NCBI RefSeq assembly: GCF_022346615.1
Contig: NZ_JAKRNS010000011.1
Coordinates: 1-64,000 of the forward strand
Origin: Staphylococcus sp. ACRSN
Lineage (GTDB): Bacteria; Bacillota; Bacilli; Staphylococcales; Staphylococcaceae
Direction: 5' to 3'
DNA: 64,000 nucleotides
The notes under the pieces were generated by a model. It did not search any database, was not told the origin of the DNA, and saw only the letters and a program-made list of their open reading frames with translations. Numbering within the stretch: position 1 is the stretch's first letter; each line of letters opens with the position of its first letter. The translations under genes and the position numbers were made by a program. Shown in pieces: positions 56,747 through 64,000 of the stretch.

Positions 56747-57448
56747 ATGAACAAAAAACAATTAATCAAAACAATCATCACAGTAGCTCCTGTGTTTTTA
56801 GTACCTCTAATTGTAGAGAGAAAAAAAATAAAAGAACATCCAGATGTTAAAAAAGCGACAGACAAAACTGTAAGTGCTTCAAAAACAGTAGCAGGCAAAT
56901 CTGTACAATTCAAAGATACGGTAGTTGAAAAATCATCTAACGCTAAAGACTATGTTGCAGAAAAGAAACATGATAGAGATCAAAAACGCGAACTTAAACG
57001 TATCGCTAAAGAACACGACCCTGCTTATATCGAGAAAAAGGGCGAAAAACTAGCTAAAGAAAACCGTAAAGAAGCGAATAAGATGGATAAGCTCTTACAA
57101 AAAAATATTGATAAACGTCATAAGCAAGAAGAGAAATTACGTGAAGAAAATAAAAAACAACGTATCAAAGATATGAAGCAAGCTAACAAACACATGGAGA
57201 AAATTGGCTTAACACCAGGTAAACTTGACGATGAAACAGAGAAAAAAGGCGAAAAACTAGAAAAAAATAATCGTAAAGATATTAATAAATTGGATAAAGT
57301 TTTACAAAAAAATATCGATAAGCGCCATAAACAAGAAGAGAAAGCGCAAGAGCAGAATAAAAAAGCAAGATTGTCTGAATTTAAGAAGTACAAAAATTAT
57401 GTAGCTAAAAGCGTCGTAAAACAAAGCAATGAAGAAAATGGTAAATAA
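56747..57448 (+). CDS. Lysine-rich coiled-coil protein with N-terminal membrane segment and internal duplication
   Basis: A 233-residue protein from the ATG at 56747, which has GGAGG eight bases upstream (an ATG five codons earlier overlaps that site). A hydrophobic segment at 9-23 is followed by a highly charged, helix-prone chain. Residues 96-139 and 165-208 are near copies (both contain LQKNIDKRHKQEEK), offset by 69 residues. No known domain. It may be anchored in the membrane with a long cytoplasmic or external rod; the orientation is unclear. The yaiI gene starts four bases after its stop. Confidence 0.82.
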   Translation: MNKKQLIKTIITVAPVFLVPLIVERKKIKEHPDVKKATDKTVSASKTVAGKSVQFKDTVVEKSSNAKDYVAEKKHDRDQKRELKRIAKEHDPAYIEKKGEKLAKENRKEANKMDKLLQKNIDKRHKQEEKLREENKKQRIKDMKQANKHMEKIGLTPGKLDDETEKKGEKLEKNNRKDINKLDKVLQKNIDKRHKQEEKAQEQNKKARLSEFKKYKNYVAKSVVKQSNEENGK

Positions 57449-57452
57449 TTAA

Positions 57453-57902
57453 ATGACACGGGTCATAATAGACGGAGATGCTTGTCCTGTAACCAATTCA
57501 GTAATTGAATTGACCAAAGGGACAGGCATTTTTGTTATCATTGTACGTAGTTTCAGTCATTATTCTACTGTAATGCAGCCTGCTCATGTAGACACAATAT
57601 ATGTCGACGATGGTCCAGATGCTGTGGATTATCGTATTGTAAAACTTGCTAAATCAAAAGATGTTGTTATTACACAAGATTATGGGTTAGCTAGCTTACT
57701 TATCAATAAAGTACATATTGTACTTCATCATAAAGGATTCCAATTTGATGACCAAAATATTAATACATTACTAGAACAAAGACACACAAGTGCACAAATT
57801 AGGAAAAGTGGTGGTAGAACAAAAGGCCCACCCCCATTCACTAATCAAGATATTAAATTATTTGAGTTTCATTTTTCTACTTTAATTAAAGACTTAATTT
57901 AA
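57453..57902 (+). CDS. YaiI/YqxD-family protein (UPF0178, NYN-like)
   Basis: A 149-residue protein. IIDGDACPVTNSV at the N terminus, IYVDDGPDAVDYRIV and VITQDYGLASLL are the conserved acidic motifs of UPF0178, a PIN/NYN-like putative nuclease family. RKSGGRTKGPPPF near the C terminus is also diagnostic. No good ribosome site precedes it; the start is four bases after the upstream stop, so translation is probably coupled. A LOG-family gene follows after 15 bp. Confidence 0.9.
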   Translation: MTRVIIDGDACPVTNSVIELTKGTGIFVIIVRSFSHYSTVMQPAHVDTIYVDDGPDAVDYRIVKLAKSKDVVITQDYGLASLLINKVHIVLHHKGFQFDDQNINTLLEQRHTSAQIRKSGGRTKGPPPFTNQDIKLFEFHFSTLIKDLI

Positions 57903-57917
57903 AAAGGAGGATTAATT

Positions 57918-58484
57918 ATGAAAAGAATTGCTGTTTATTGTGGTGCAAGCAAAGGTAAAAATGATATCTATATGAAAGAAGCTTATGAATTAGGAAAATA
58001 CATGGCAGAACAAGGTTATGAATTAATATTCGGTGCAGGTTCAGTAGGTATAATGGGTGCTATTCAAGACGGTGTATTAGATTATGGTGGTCGAGCAATA
58101 GGTGTAATGCCTAATATGTTAAATGAAAGAGAAATTACAAGCCAAAACTTAACTGAGCTTATACTTGTAGATTCTATGCACGAAAGAAAATTCAAAATGG
58201 CAGAACTTGCAGATGCATTTGTTATGGCACCAGGAGGCGCAGGTTCATTAGAAGAATTTTTTGAAATGTATAGTTGGTCACAAATCGGTATTCATGAAAA
58301 GCCCATCGCGATCTATAACATAAACCAATTTTTCAATCCATTAAGCACTATGCTACAACACATGATTGACGAAGGTTTTATCGATGATAAATACAAATCT
58401 TTAGCCCCACTTTGTGATACACCTGAATCTTTATTTGAAACACTTAATAAATATCAACCATTAGGATCTAGAACTTATGATTAA
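57918..58484 (+). CDS. LOG-family protein (nucleoside 5'-monophosphate phosphoribohydrolase type)
   Basis: A 188-residue Rossmann-like protein. VYCGASKGKN opens it, GAGSVGIMGAI binds phosphate, and MHERKFKM plus PGGAGSLEEFFEM give the catalytic arginine and glutamate of the LOG/lysine-decarboxylase-like family. The usual PGGxGT motif reads PGGAGS here. Plant members release cytokinins; in bacteria AMP or other nucleotides may be split, and the real substrate is unknown. AAAGGAGG precedes the ATG. Confidence 0.9.
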   Translation: MKRIAVYCGASKGKNDIYMKEAYELGKYMAEQGYELIFGAGSVGIMGAIQDGVLDYGGRAIGVMPNMLNEREITSQNLTELILVDSMHERKFKMAELADAFVMAPGGAGSLEEFFEMYSWSQIGIHEKPIAIYNINQFFNPLSTMLQHMIDEGFIDDKYKSLAPLCDTPESLFETLNKYQPLGSRTYD

Positions 58485-58522
58485 AATGACTTTCTAAGTA
58501 TTCACAATTTCAATAGTAATTT

Positions 58523-58563
58523 AAAGCAAATCATTTTGATTTTTAAATTGATTTGCTTTTTTA
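58523..58563 (+). terminator. Terminator after the LOG-family gene
   Basis: A perfect 11-bp stem (58523-58533 with 58549-58559) followed by six T. Confidence 0.8.
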
Positions 58564-58735
58564 AATGCTGCATAAACAAATTATTTTTAAAGCTTCACTT
58601 TTAAAATGTACTTGTTTTCTACTTTAAACAGATATAATGTCTTGCTCTATGACGCACTAGCTTTTCACTAAAATAATGATATAGTCCTGTTTATATAAAA
58701 ATGTCAAACATCTTAAAGTTTCACGTTAAACACAT

Positions 58736-59356
58736 TTATGACATAAATAATTGAACTAATTGTTTCACAATCATCAATGCCACAATCAAAATAATGATAC
58801 TCGATATTTTATTTAAAGCCTTAATATAAATACCCGTTTTATCGAACCGATGAAAGTACTTTCCTAAAATTGCTAAACTAATAAACCATAACCAGGATAC
58901 AATGATCGTTGCAATAGTAAATGCAATTTTTCGTTCATCATGATATAAAGTCGCATTCGTACCAATTACACCCACTGTATCCATAACTGCATGAGGATTT
59001 AAAATAGATACAGAAATAGCAAAACTGATCTGTTTTTTTATAGACATACGTTCTTGTTGATTCATTTTTGTCGAATTTTCGTGCCAAAGTGCCCATGCCA
59101 TATAAATTAAAAATACCAACCCAACACAATAAATAATCACTTGTAATACAGGTATAGAATAAAAAATGATTGAGACACCTAATATTGCAAGTAAAATCAA
59201 TACTGTATCGCAAAGACCGGCAGTAATAATCACAGGTACAACACTTTTTAGCCCTTTATAATTGACTCCTTGATTAAAAATAAAAATATTTTGTGCCCCT
59301 AATGGCAATATCAAACCTAATGCTAAAATAAAGCCATGAATGATTGGTTCTAACAC
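58736..59356 (-). CDS. LysE/ArgO-family amino-acid exporter
   Basis: A 206-residue membrane protein with about six hydrophobic segments. LPLGAQNIFIFNQG (about 17-30) and SILNPHAVMDTVGVIG (about 117-132) are the LysE/ArgO signatures. Members export basic amino acids. The start is GTG at 59356, eight bases after AGGAGGT. It is divergent from a MocR-type regulator with a 140-bp shared spacer, which suggests that the regulator controls it. Confidence 0.9.
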   Translation of the reverse strand: MLEPIIHGFILALGLILPLGAQNIFIFNQGVNYKGLKSVVPVIITAGLCDTVLILLAILGVSIIFYSIPVLQVIIYCVGLVFLIYMAWALWHENSTKMNQQERMSIKKQISFAISVSILNPHAVMDTVGVIGTNATLYHDERKIAFTIATIIVSWLWFISLAILGKYFHRFDKTGIYIKALNKISSIIILIVALMIVKQLVQLFMS

Positions 59357-59451
59357 TTAAATTACCTCCTACAGGTTATATTAATAATTACTTTTTTTGA
59401 ATCTACAATAATTTATAATCACTATGCTATAATAAATCTTAATTATTTTGA

Positions 59452-59481
59452 CCAACCAAAGCATAATTTGTAACCCAACCA
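59452..59481. promoter_or_regulatory. Direct repeat in the LysE/MocR spacer
   Basis: CCAACCA occurs at 59452-59458 and 59475-59481, 23 bp apart, just before the regulator's ribosome site. MocR-type regulators commonly bind direct repeats in such divergent spacers. TATAAT around 59428-59433 may be the regulator's -10 box. Confidence 0.4.
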
Positions 59482-59496
59482 GGAGGTGTCACTGCA

Positions 59497-60927
59497 TTGT
59501 CTAAAGCTAAATACCAACAAATCATTGATGATATACTATTACAAATTCAAGAGGGTAAACTTGAATCCGGTATGAAATTACCAACGCAAAGAAGCTTAGC
59601 ATCTCAATACAACGTTAATCGTTCAACAGTGATACAAGCACTCGAAATTTTACATAGTTATGGCACTATTGAGAGTAAACCTAGAAAAGGCATGTTTATT
59701 ACTGACAATAAATGGAATACTTATCTGAATGACAACATTCAATGGCAGAGTTATATTAGTCACAGCACTACAAAAAACAATCAATATTTTATACAACGCA
59801 TTAACGAATTAGAGTTTAAACCTCAATTACAGAGGTTAAGTACAGGTGAATTAAATCCCAATTTAATACCCAATAGTAAATTTCAAAAAATATTATCAGA
59901 ATGCTCTATTGAATCATTGAACTCAAATTATGAGTATCCACTTGGTAACCTCAAATTAAGAGAAGCAATTGTAAATCATGTCCAACAATGGGGTATTCAA
60001 TGTACCGTTGATCAAGTATGTATAACTTCTGGAGCTTTACAAGGATTAAAGCTTATCGCAGATGGCTTATTAGTCCCAAAATCTGATATCATTATTGAAA
60101 CACCGTCATATATAAATTCTATTAGAACTTGGCACAATATACGAGCTAAATTAAAAGCATTACCTATTTCAACGATTAAGAAAAATATAAATCATATCTT
60201 TAACAATTCAAACCATTTTAGGCATAGTCTTTTTTATACAATTCCAACTTGTCATAATCCGACACAAAATAATTATACTAACACTGAGCGTATGAAAATT
60301 GTACAACAGTGCCAACAACAAGGCATTCCTATTGTCGAAGATGATGTCTATGGAGAATTATATTTTCACCATCAACGTCCACAACCTTTAAAATCTTTAG
60401 ATAAAAATGATAATATCTTATATTTAGGTAGTCTATCGAAAACAGTCAGTCCTGGTTTAAGAATCGGTTGGATAATTGGTAAAACCTCTGTAATATCACA
60501 TTTAGCTGATTTAAAAATGCAAAATGATTATGGCGCAAGCTCAATTTCACAGTTTATAGCAGCTCAATGGCTAGCAAATCCACAATACCATCATCAACAT
60601 ATACAGAATTTAAAAGAAAAACTATTAATAAAGAGAGACCAATTTTTACAATCACTAAATAAGTATTTTAATCAACTTGGTAGTTGGGATATTCCAACTG
60701 GCTCATTCTATATTTGGTTCAACTTATATCGTACAATAGATATGAAACAACTTTTTGATTTAGCAGTACAACACAATATATTGATTAATCCCGGAGAAAT
60801 TTATAGCGTTGATGCCAAGCAAGCTATAAGATTTTCATATGCTTATATCGAAATTGATAAAATAGATCACTCACTAAAAATATTAAGTGAACTCATAATT
60901 AAATTGCAAAATATAGATTGTGAATAA
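59497..60927 (+). CDS. MocR/PdxR-family regulator (GntR domain fused to aminotransferase domain)
   Basis: A 476-residue fusion. The N-terminal GntR winged helix is about 1-72 (GMKLPTQRSLASQYNVNRST). The fold-type I aminotransferase-like domain is about 95-470, with the PLP lysine in GSLSKTVSPGLRIGW and the aspartate in IVEDDVYGEL. The start is TTG at 59497, eight bases after AGGAGGTG. Proteins of this type sense PLP, gamma-aminobutyrate or amino-acid adducts. No pdx or gab genes are nearby; the divergent LysE-type exporter is the obvious target. Confidence 0.92.
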   Translation: MSKAKYQQIIDDILLQIQEGKLESGMKLPTQRSLASQYNVNRSTVIQALEILHSYGTIESKPRKGMFITDNKWNTYLNDNIQWQSYISHSTTKNNQYFIQRINELEFKPQLQRLSTGELNPNLIPNSKFQKILSECSIESLNSNYEYPLGNLKLREAIVNHVQQWGIQCTVDQVCITSGALQGLKLIADGLLVPKSDIIIETPSYINSIRTWHNIRAKLKALPISTIKKNINHIFNNSNHFRHSLFYTIPTCHNPTQNNYTNTERMKIVQQCQQQGIPIVEDDVYGELYFHHQRPQPLKSLDKNDNILYLGSLSKTVSPGLRIGWIIGKTSVISHLADLKMQNDYGASSISQFIAAQWLANPQYHHQHIQNLKEKLLIKRDQFLQSLNKYFNQLGSWDIPTGSFYIWFNLYRTIDMKQLFDLAVQHNILINPGEIYSVDAKQAIRFSYAYIEIDKIDHSLKILSELIIKLQNIDCE

Positions 60928-60932
60928 AAAAA

Positions 60933-60975
60933 GCGAGACATAAATCTATTACAAACGATTTATGTCTCACTTTTA
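60933..60975 (+). terminator. Terminator after the MocR-type regulator
   Basis: A 14-bp stem with one mismatch (60933-60946 with 60957-60970; core GAGACATAAATC), preceded by A-rich and followed by T-rich sequence. Confidence 0.85.
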
Positions 60976-61079
60976 TAAGTGCTAAATTGATTTAAAAATA
61001 CCTTTAAATAAAAATAATTGAATAAATTACCTTACATTTTTGGCATGCGTTGAGACATTACTAATGCCCCCTACTCTTT

Positions 61080-61628
61080 TCACTCTTCAGTCAAACTAAT
61101 ATAATAACGCACACATTTTTTCAATTCATGATAAGAACTCAATTCTGGGTACTCAAAATAATCGTAAACTTTCATGCCAATTTTTTCCATAACTTTACGT
61201 GAAGGTGTATTGTTTTCTGTAGAAAAAGCATATATTTCTTGAATACCTTTTTGCTTCGCATACTGTAATACGGCCTCTGCACCTTCAGTAGCAAGTCCAT
61301 TTCCCCAAACTTCCGGTATTAAGCGCCAACCTATTTCATAAAAAGGGATTTCTTCAAAATTATATTTACTATCTTTAGTTATGTAATTAACGCCTATAAA
61401 ACCCAACCATCCATTCGTCTCTTTTAGCTCTACAGCAAAAAGACCAATACTTTCTTGATTAATTGTTTTCTGCATTTTATTCATATCATTTTCTGAACGT
61501 TGGTAACTTAATAAACTTGGAAAGTATCTTCGAACTTGTGGATTAGCATTCATTTGCTGAAAAAGTTTTAAATCTTTTTCTTCCCAGTCACGTAACCTTA
61601 AACGTTCAGTTTCAATATAAACTGTCAT
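61080..61628 (-). CDS. GNAT-family N-acetyltransferase (RimJ/RimL-like)
   Basis: A 182-residue acetyltransferase. The N-terminal ETERLRLRDWEEKDL is typical of the RimJ/RimL-type group. The acetyl-CoA loop region is EVWGNGLATEGAEAVLQYA, followed by STENNTPSRKVMEKIGM. These enzymes acetylate protein N termini, antibiotics or small molecules; the substrate is unknown. AGAGGTG precedes the ATG. Confidence 0.88.
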   Translation of the reverse strand: MTVYIETERLRLRDWEEKDLKLFQQMNANPQVRRYFPSLLSYQRSENDMNKMQKTINQESIGLFAVELKETNGWLGFIGVNYITKDSKYNFEEIPFYEIGWRLIPEVWGNGLATEGAEAVLQYAKQKGIQEIYAFSTENNTPSRKVMEKIGMKVYDYFEYPELSSYHELKKCVRYYISLTEE

Positions 61629-61670
61629 CTGTTACACCTCTATACTGGTTGATTAACAATCTAATACAAA

Positions 61671-61703
61671 AGTAACGCGATATGAATAATCATAACGCGC
61701 TAC
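61671..61703 (-). terminator. Terminator after the 98-residue gene
   Basis: A 14-bp stem with two mismatches (61672-61685 with 61690-61703), a four-base loop, followed on the minus strand by TTTTGTATT. Confidence 0.75.
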
Positions 61704-61724
61704 ACCCCTTACATCAAAAATTAA

Positions 61725-62021
61725 CTAAGCTCTTGAAATATAACTAATTAACTCCACATTAACCGGTATTTCTTTCAAACGATTACGTTCAGTCTTTGGA
61801 GCAGTAAATGTCGCATCAATAAAATCATTTTGATGATTTAGTTGATATGTAGCCACAAATGTATCTGTATCTGATTCAAAGTTTGGTAAATGTGCGATAA
61901 CACGTTTAATTTCACCAGTAGAATCTTTAATTTGTCTACCCGTTATATTTTCTATTTCTCTACCTAGTTCTGGTAAAGTAATTGATCGACCTTCTAATAA
62001 ATTAAAATCTTGTTCATGCAT
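61725..62021 (-). CDS. Small cytoplasmic protein of unknown function
   Basis: A 98-residue soluble protein without membrane segment or signal. The sequence is mixed alpha/beta with an acidic middle part (NFESDTDTF). No family is recognised. It has a good AAGGAGAGAGG ribosome region and its own terminator, so it is very likely a real gene. Confidence 0.75.
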   Translation of the reverse strand: MHEQDFNLLEGRSITLPELGREIENITGRQIKDSTGEIKRVIAHLPNFESDTDTFVATYQLNHQNDFIDATFTAPKTERNRLKEIPVNVELISYISRA

Positions 62022-62386
62022 AATAATTACCTCTCTCCTTATATAGGATAATTACACATTTGCTTTATCCTAAATTTAAATATGCTCGTAAAACAAATGT
62101 AAAACAACATAACTACCCTGTAAGCCAATACTTTTTTTATACTTTAAATTAATACACATATACTAAACTGCTTTTATCATTATTGATACCCATTATAACA
62201 AGTAGCAAAACCACATTACAATAATTTCCTAGGAAATATGCTATAAAACTACATATTTTAAAACACTTATTTCTAATAAATTTACGAATGTTTATATACT
62301 ATAATTTCATTCGATATTTACTGTTATTCAGTTAAATCCCTCATTCACTCTACAATCAGTTTTCTATATTATTTCTATAAATTTTA
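62022..62386. other. Intergenic region with a perfect palindrome
   Basis: AT-rich spacer. ATTTCCTAGGAAAT at 62224-62237 is a perfect 14-bp palindrome that might be an operator. Otherwise nothing is recognised. Confidence 0.35.
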
Positions 62387-62599
62387 TTATGTGTCTGCAT
62401 TTATTTCTTTTTCTAAATCTTTAGATTTATCTTTTAATTTATCATGTTGCTTTTGCAGTTTTTCTTTTTGTTCCTTTAGAGATTTATTATCTTTTTCCAA
62501 CTTTTGAACATCTTTTTCTAACGTTGCTTTCTCATCACTTTTTCCACACGCAGTTAGCGAAAGTGTAGACGCTAATATCAAGGCTAGACATTTCTTCAT
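62387..62599 (-). CDS. Small coiled-coil lipoprotein
   Basis: A 70-residue protein. A type II signal peptide (1-17) ends in the lipobox LTAC with C18 as the lipidated residue. The mature part (about 52 residues) is almost entirely charged heptad-like sequence (KLEKDNKSLKEQKEKLQKQ), predicted as a coiled coil. AAAAGGAG precedes the ATG. The function is unknown. Confidence 0.82.
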   Translation of the reverse strand: MKKCLALILASTLSLTACGKSDEKATLEKDVQKLEKDNKSLKEQKEKLQKQHDKLKDKSKDLEKEINADT

Positions 62600-62647
62600 T
62601 AAAGTTCTCCTTTTCCATACGTTATCACAATTATCTTATCATTTATC

Positions 62648-63109
62648 TTAACCTTCTTCATTACTCAAAGGTATATTTTTTGTCATTATTACTTTATCCA
62701 TATGGTATCCTTTTTTTATATTTAATTGTTGCATTAAAACATTTTGTGCAGATACAGTACCTTGAATTTGACTAGCACCTTTAACAATTGCCCAATCCTC
62801 TATAGCATCTTTTAAACTTGATGCAATACCTTGCCGTCTATAATTTAATGCCACATATAAAAATTCAGTTATCACTTTTTGTTCACCTTTTAGAAAACGC
62901 CCCCAAATAACGCCAATAAGTGTTTGATTGCTTGTTTCAACAATTAAAGCATCAGTTCCATGATATATACCGCTTAAGATCATTTCTTCCCTAAGCGCTA
63001 TGGACAATGCTGTTTTTTTATAATCTTTTTCTTGTTTTTCTAGCTCATTTTCGTGTAATTGCGCAACTTTAGAGATGATTTCTTTATCACTATATTTAAT
63101 AAAGTTCAT
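62648..63109 (-). CDS. GNAT-family N-acetyltransferase
   Basis: A 153-residue acetyltransferase. The acetyl-CoA motif is YRRQGIASSLKDAIEDWA (about 91-108), followed by QGTVSAQNVLMQQLNIKKGY, the usual GNAT ending. GGAGG precedes the ATG closely. The lipoprotein gene follows after 48 bp on the same strand. The substrate is unknown. Confidence 0.85.
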   Translation of the reverse strand: MNFIKYSDKEIISKVAQLHENELEKQEKDYKKTALSIALREEMILSGIYHGTDALIVETSNQTLIGVIWGRFLKGEQKVITEFLYVALNYRRQGIASSLKDAIEDWAIVKGASQIQGTVSAQNVLMQQLNIKKGYHMDKVIMTKNIPLSNEEG

Positions 63110-63208
63110 ACTACCTCCATAAAATAAAAAGTTATATTGATTTATCCTATTATATTCGTCATAATAAGCCTATCATTAATATTCTATAAAAAGGAATGCT
63201 AAATTCAA

Positions 63209-63892
63209 ATGAAATCTACTGAAAAATTGATGCGTGAAAATAATGTTAAGTCTTTAAGGCTTAATAATACGGATAGAGAGATTTTCGAGAATTATATGAC
63301 GTATGTACGTGCCGATTTAAGTGTGAATCCACATGATTCTGAAAAAATGCTAAATCGCATTTTAAATCAGTTATTTAAAGCTGAAAGTAATGGGATGTTA
63401 GCTATGGATTTCTTTGATCATGATCCGAAGGCACATGCTAAAAAAGAATTAAAGAAATTACCAAATGAAACAATTATTAATATATTCAAGTATATTGTTA
63501 ATCATTTACTACTATTCTTTGGCATATTTTGCTTTTTAAAAGGTTTTATAGGATTTTTCATAGGCGCAAACCGCTTATATTTATATACATTTCCAATTAT
63601 GGTAATGATTGGTATTTTTATAATCTTTCTATTTATATGGATGGTTTTTAAAACGGTACAAATGCAGTGCTTTACTAAATCACATTGGACATGGGTAGTT
63701 ACTTATGTAGTTATTTTGATGCTTTTATCAGCCATCTTCTATGTGTTTTTTATTCCACAGTCGATGTTAGCTTTCGGTCCTTATATTTTTGTAGGTAATT
63801 GGGCATTCATTATCATTTCTTTTATTGTTTTACCTATTGCACTTTATGTAGACCATAAGTTTATAAAAAAAGATACTTCTACTTCATTATAA
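63209..63892 (+). CDS. DUF1129-family membrane protein
   Basis: A 227-residue protein. The hydrophilic N-terminal third (about 1-95) includes NNVKSLRLNNTDREIFENYM, typical of DUF1129. Four hydrophobic segments follow (about 98-120, 124-148, 160-182 and 190-215). The function is unknown. The ribosome site is weak in spacing (AAGGA 13 bases before the ATG). Confidence 0.82.
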   Translation: MKSTEKLMRENNVKSLRLNNTDREIFENYMTYVRADLSVNPHDSEKMLNRILNQLFKAESNGMLAMDFFDHDPKAHAKKELKKLPNETIINIFKYIVNHLLLFFGIFCFLKGFIGFFIGANRLYLYTFPIMVMIGIFIIFLFIWMVFKTVQMQCFTKSHWTWVVTYVVILMLLSAIFYVFFIPQSMLAFGPYIFVGNWAFIIISFIVLPIALYVDHKFIKKDTSTSL

Positions 63893-63926
63893 ACATGTAA
63901 TCTAAAATCTATAAAATGCTTATTAA

Positions 63927-63972
63927 TAGTCTTTAAGTGAGTTTAAAATATTCATTTAAAGGCTACTTTTAT
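63927..63972 (+). terminator. Terminator-like hairpin after the DUF1129 gene
   Basis: A 14-bp stem with G-U pairs (63927-63940 with 63952-63965) followed by CTTTTATA. Confidence 0.6.
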
Positions 63973-64000
63973 ATGTGAACATTTCTAATTCAATTCTTCA

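Noticed and set aside
1-64000. CRISPR array, tRNA or rRNA genes
   Set aside because: No regularly spaced repeats and no tRNA/rRNA-like segments were seen on either strand; tRNA-scanning software was not available.

Overview
The window is AT-rich chromosomal DNA of a Staphylococcus. The protein sequences and their order (nrdIEF, recQ/ABC-F/ltaS, pabABC, queCDE, csbB-like glycosyltransferase, mpfA, nagA, fruRKA, norA, mgrA, cydDC-like, uppP) match the arrangement known from S. aureus. Two things argue for a non-aureus species. A NAD-dependent malate dehydrogenase gene (47091-48029) is present. No saePQRS cluster lies between the que/membrane-protein genes and the csbB-like gene. MgrA and NrdE also differ at many positions from the S. 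aureus proteins as I remember them. The species itself cannot be settled from reading alone. No tRNA, rRNA, CRISPR array, phage or insertion-sequence gene is visible, and no gene looks broken.

Layout. 1-4640: class Ib ribonucleotide reductase operon (nrdI-nrdE-nrdF, minus strand) with a pair of NrdR-type boxes upstream. 4641-10792 (plus): a DMT transporter with queF, two POT-family peptide transporters (the second preceded by CodY-like boxes), and a lipid kinase. 11004-19404 (minus): 5'(3')-nucleotidase, hisC, an OpuC/EgtU-type importer with permease and binding protein fused, recQ, and an ABC-F protein. Then a ZIP metal transporter (plus) and ltaS (minus), separated by a duplicated structured repeat. 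23735-28145 (minus): 5-oxoprolinase subunits pxpB/pxpC, a small membrane protein, and pabA-pabB-pabC. 28261-30205 (plus): a preQ1-I riboswitch and the queC-queD-queE operon.

30600-44843: small membrane proteins, a csbB-like glycosyltransferase, an aldo/keto reductase, mpfA with an unusual structured leader, nagA, the fructose operon fruR-fruK-fruA with a readable promoter/cre/operator region, ybaK, an unknown secreted or anchored protein, and norA. 45166-64000: PPC-domain protein, two small membrane-protein genes, mdh, a cobW-type GTPase/aldo-keto reductase/membrane protein/DedA run, mgrA, cydD-cydC, uppP, a lysine-rich coiled-coil protein with an internal duplication, yaiI, a LOG-family protein, a divergent LysE exporter/MocR regulator pair, two GNAT acetyltransferases, a small coiled-coil lipoprotein and a DUF1129 membrane protein.

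How the parts connect. Queuosine-precursor synthesis is split: queCDE sit behind a preQ1 riboswitch, while queF sits 23 kb away behind a transporter gene and has no riboswitch. Cell-envelope genes are concentrated here (ltaS, uppP, csbB-like, DedA, lipid kinase). mgrA and its known target norA lie 6 kb apart. The best candidates for undescribed biology are the mpfA leader (micro-ORF plus a hairpin that hides the ribosome binding site), a family of about 100-165 bp structured intergenic repeats with at least five copies, the hairpin between nrdE and nrdF, and the duplicated coiled-coil protein downstream of uppP.
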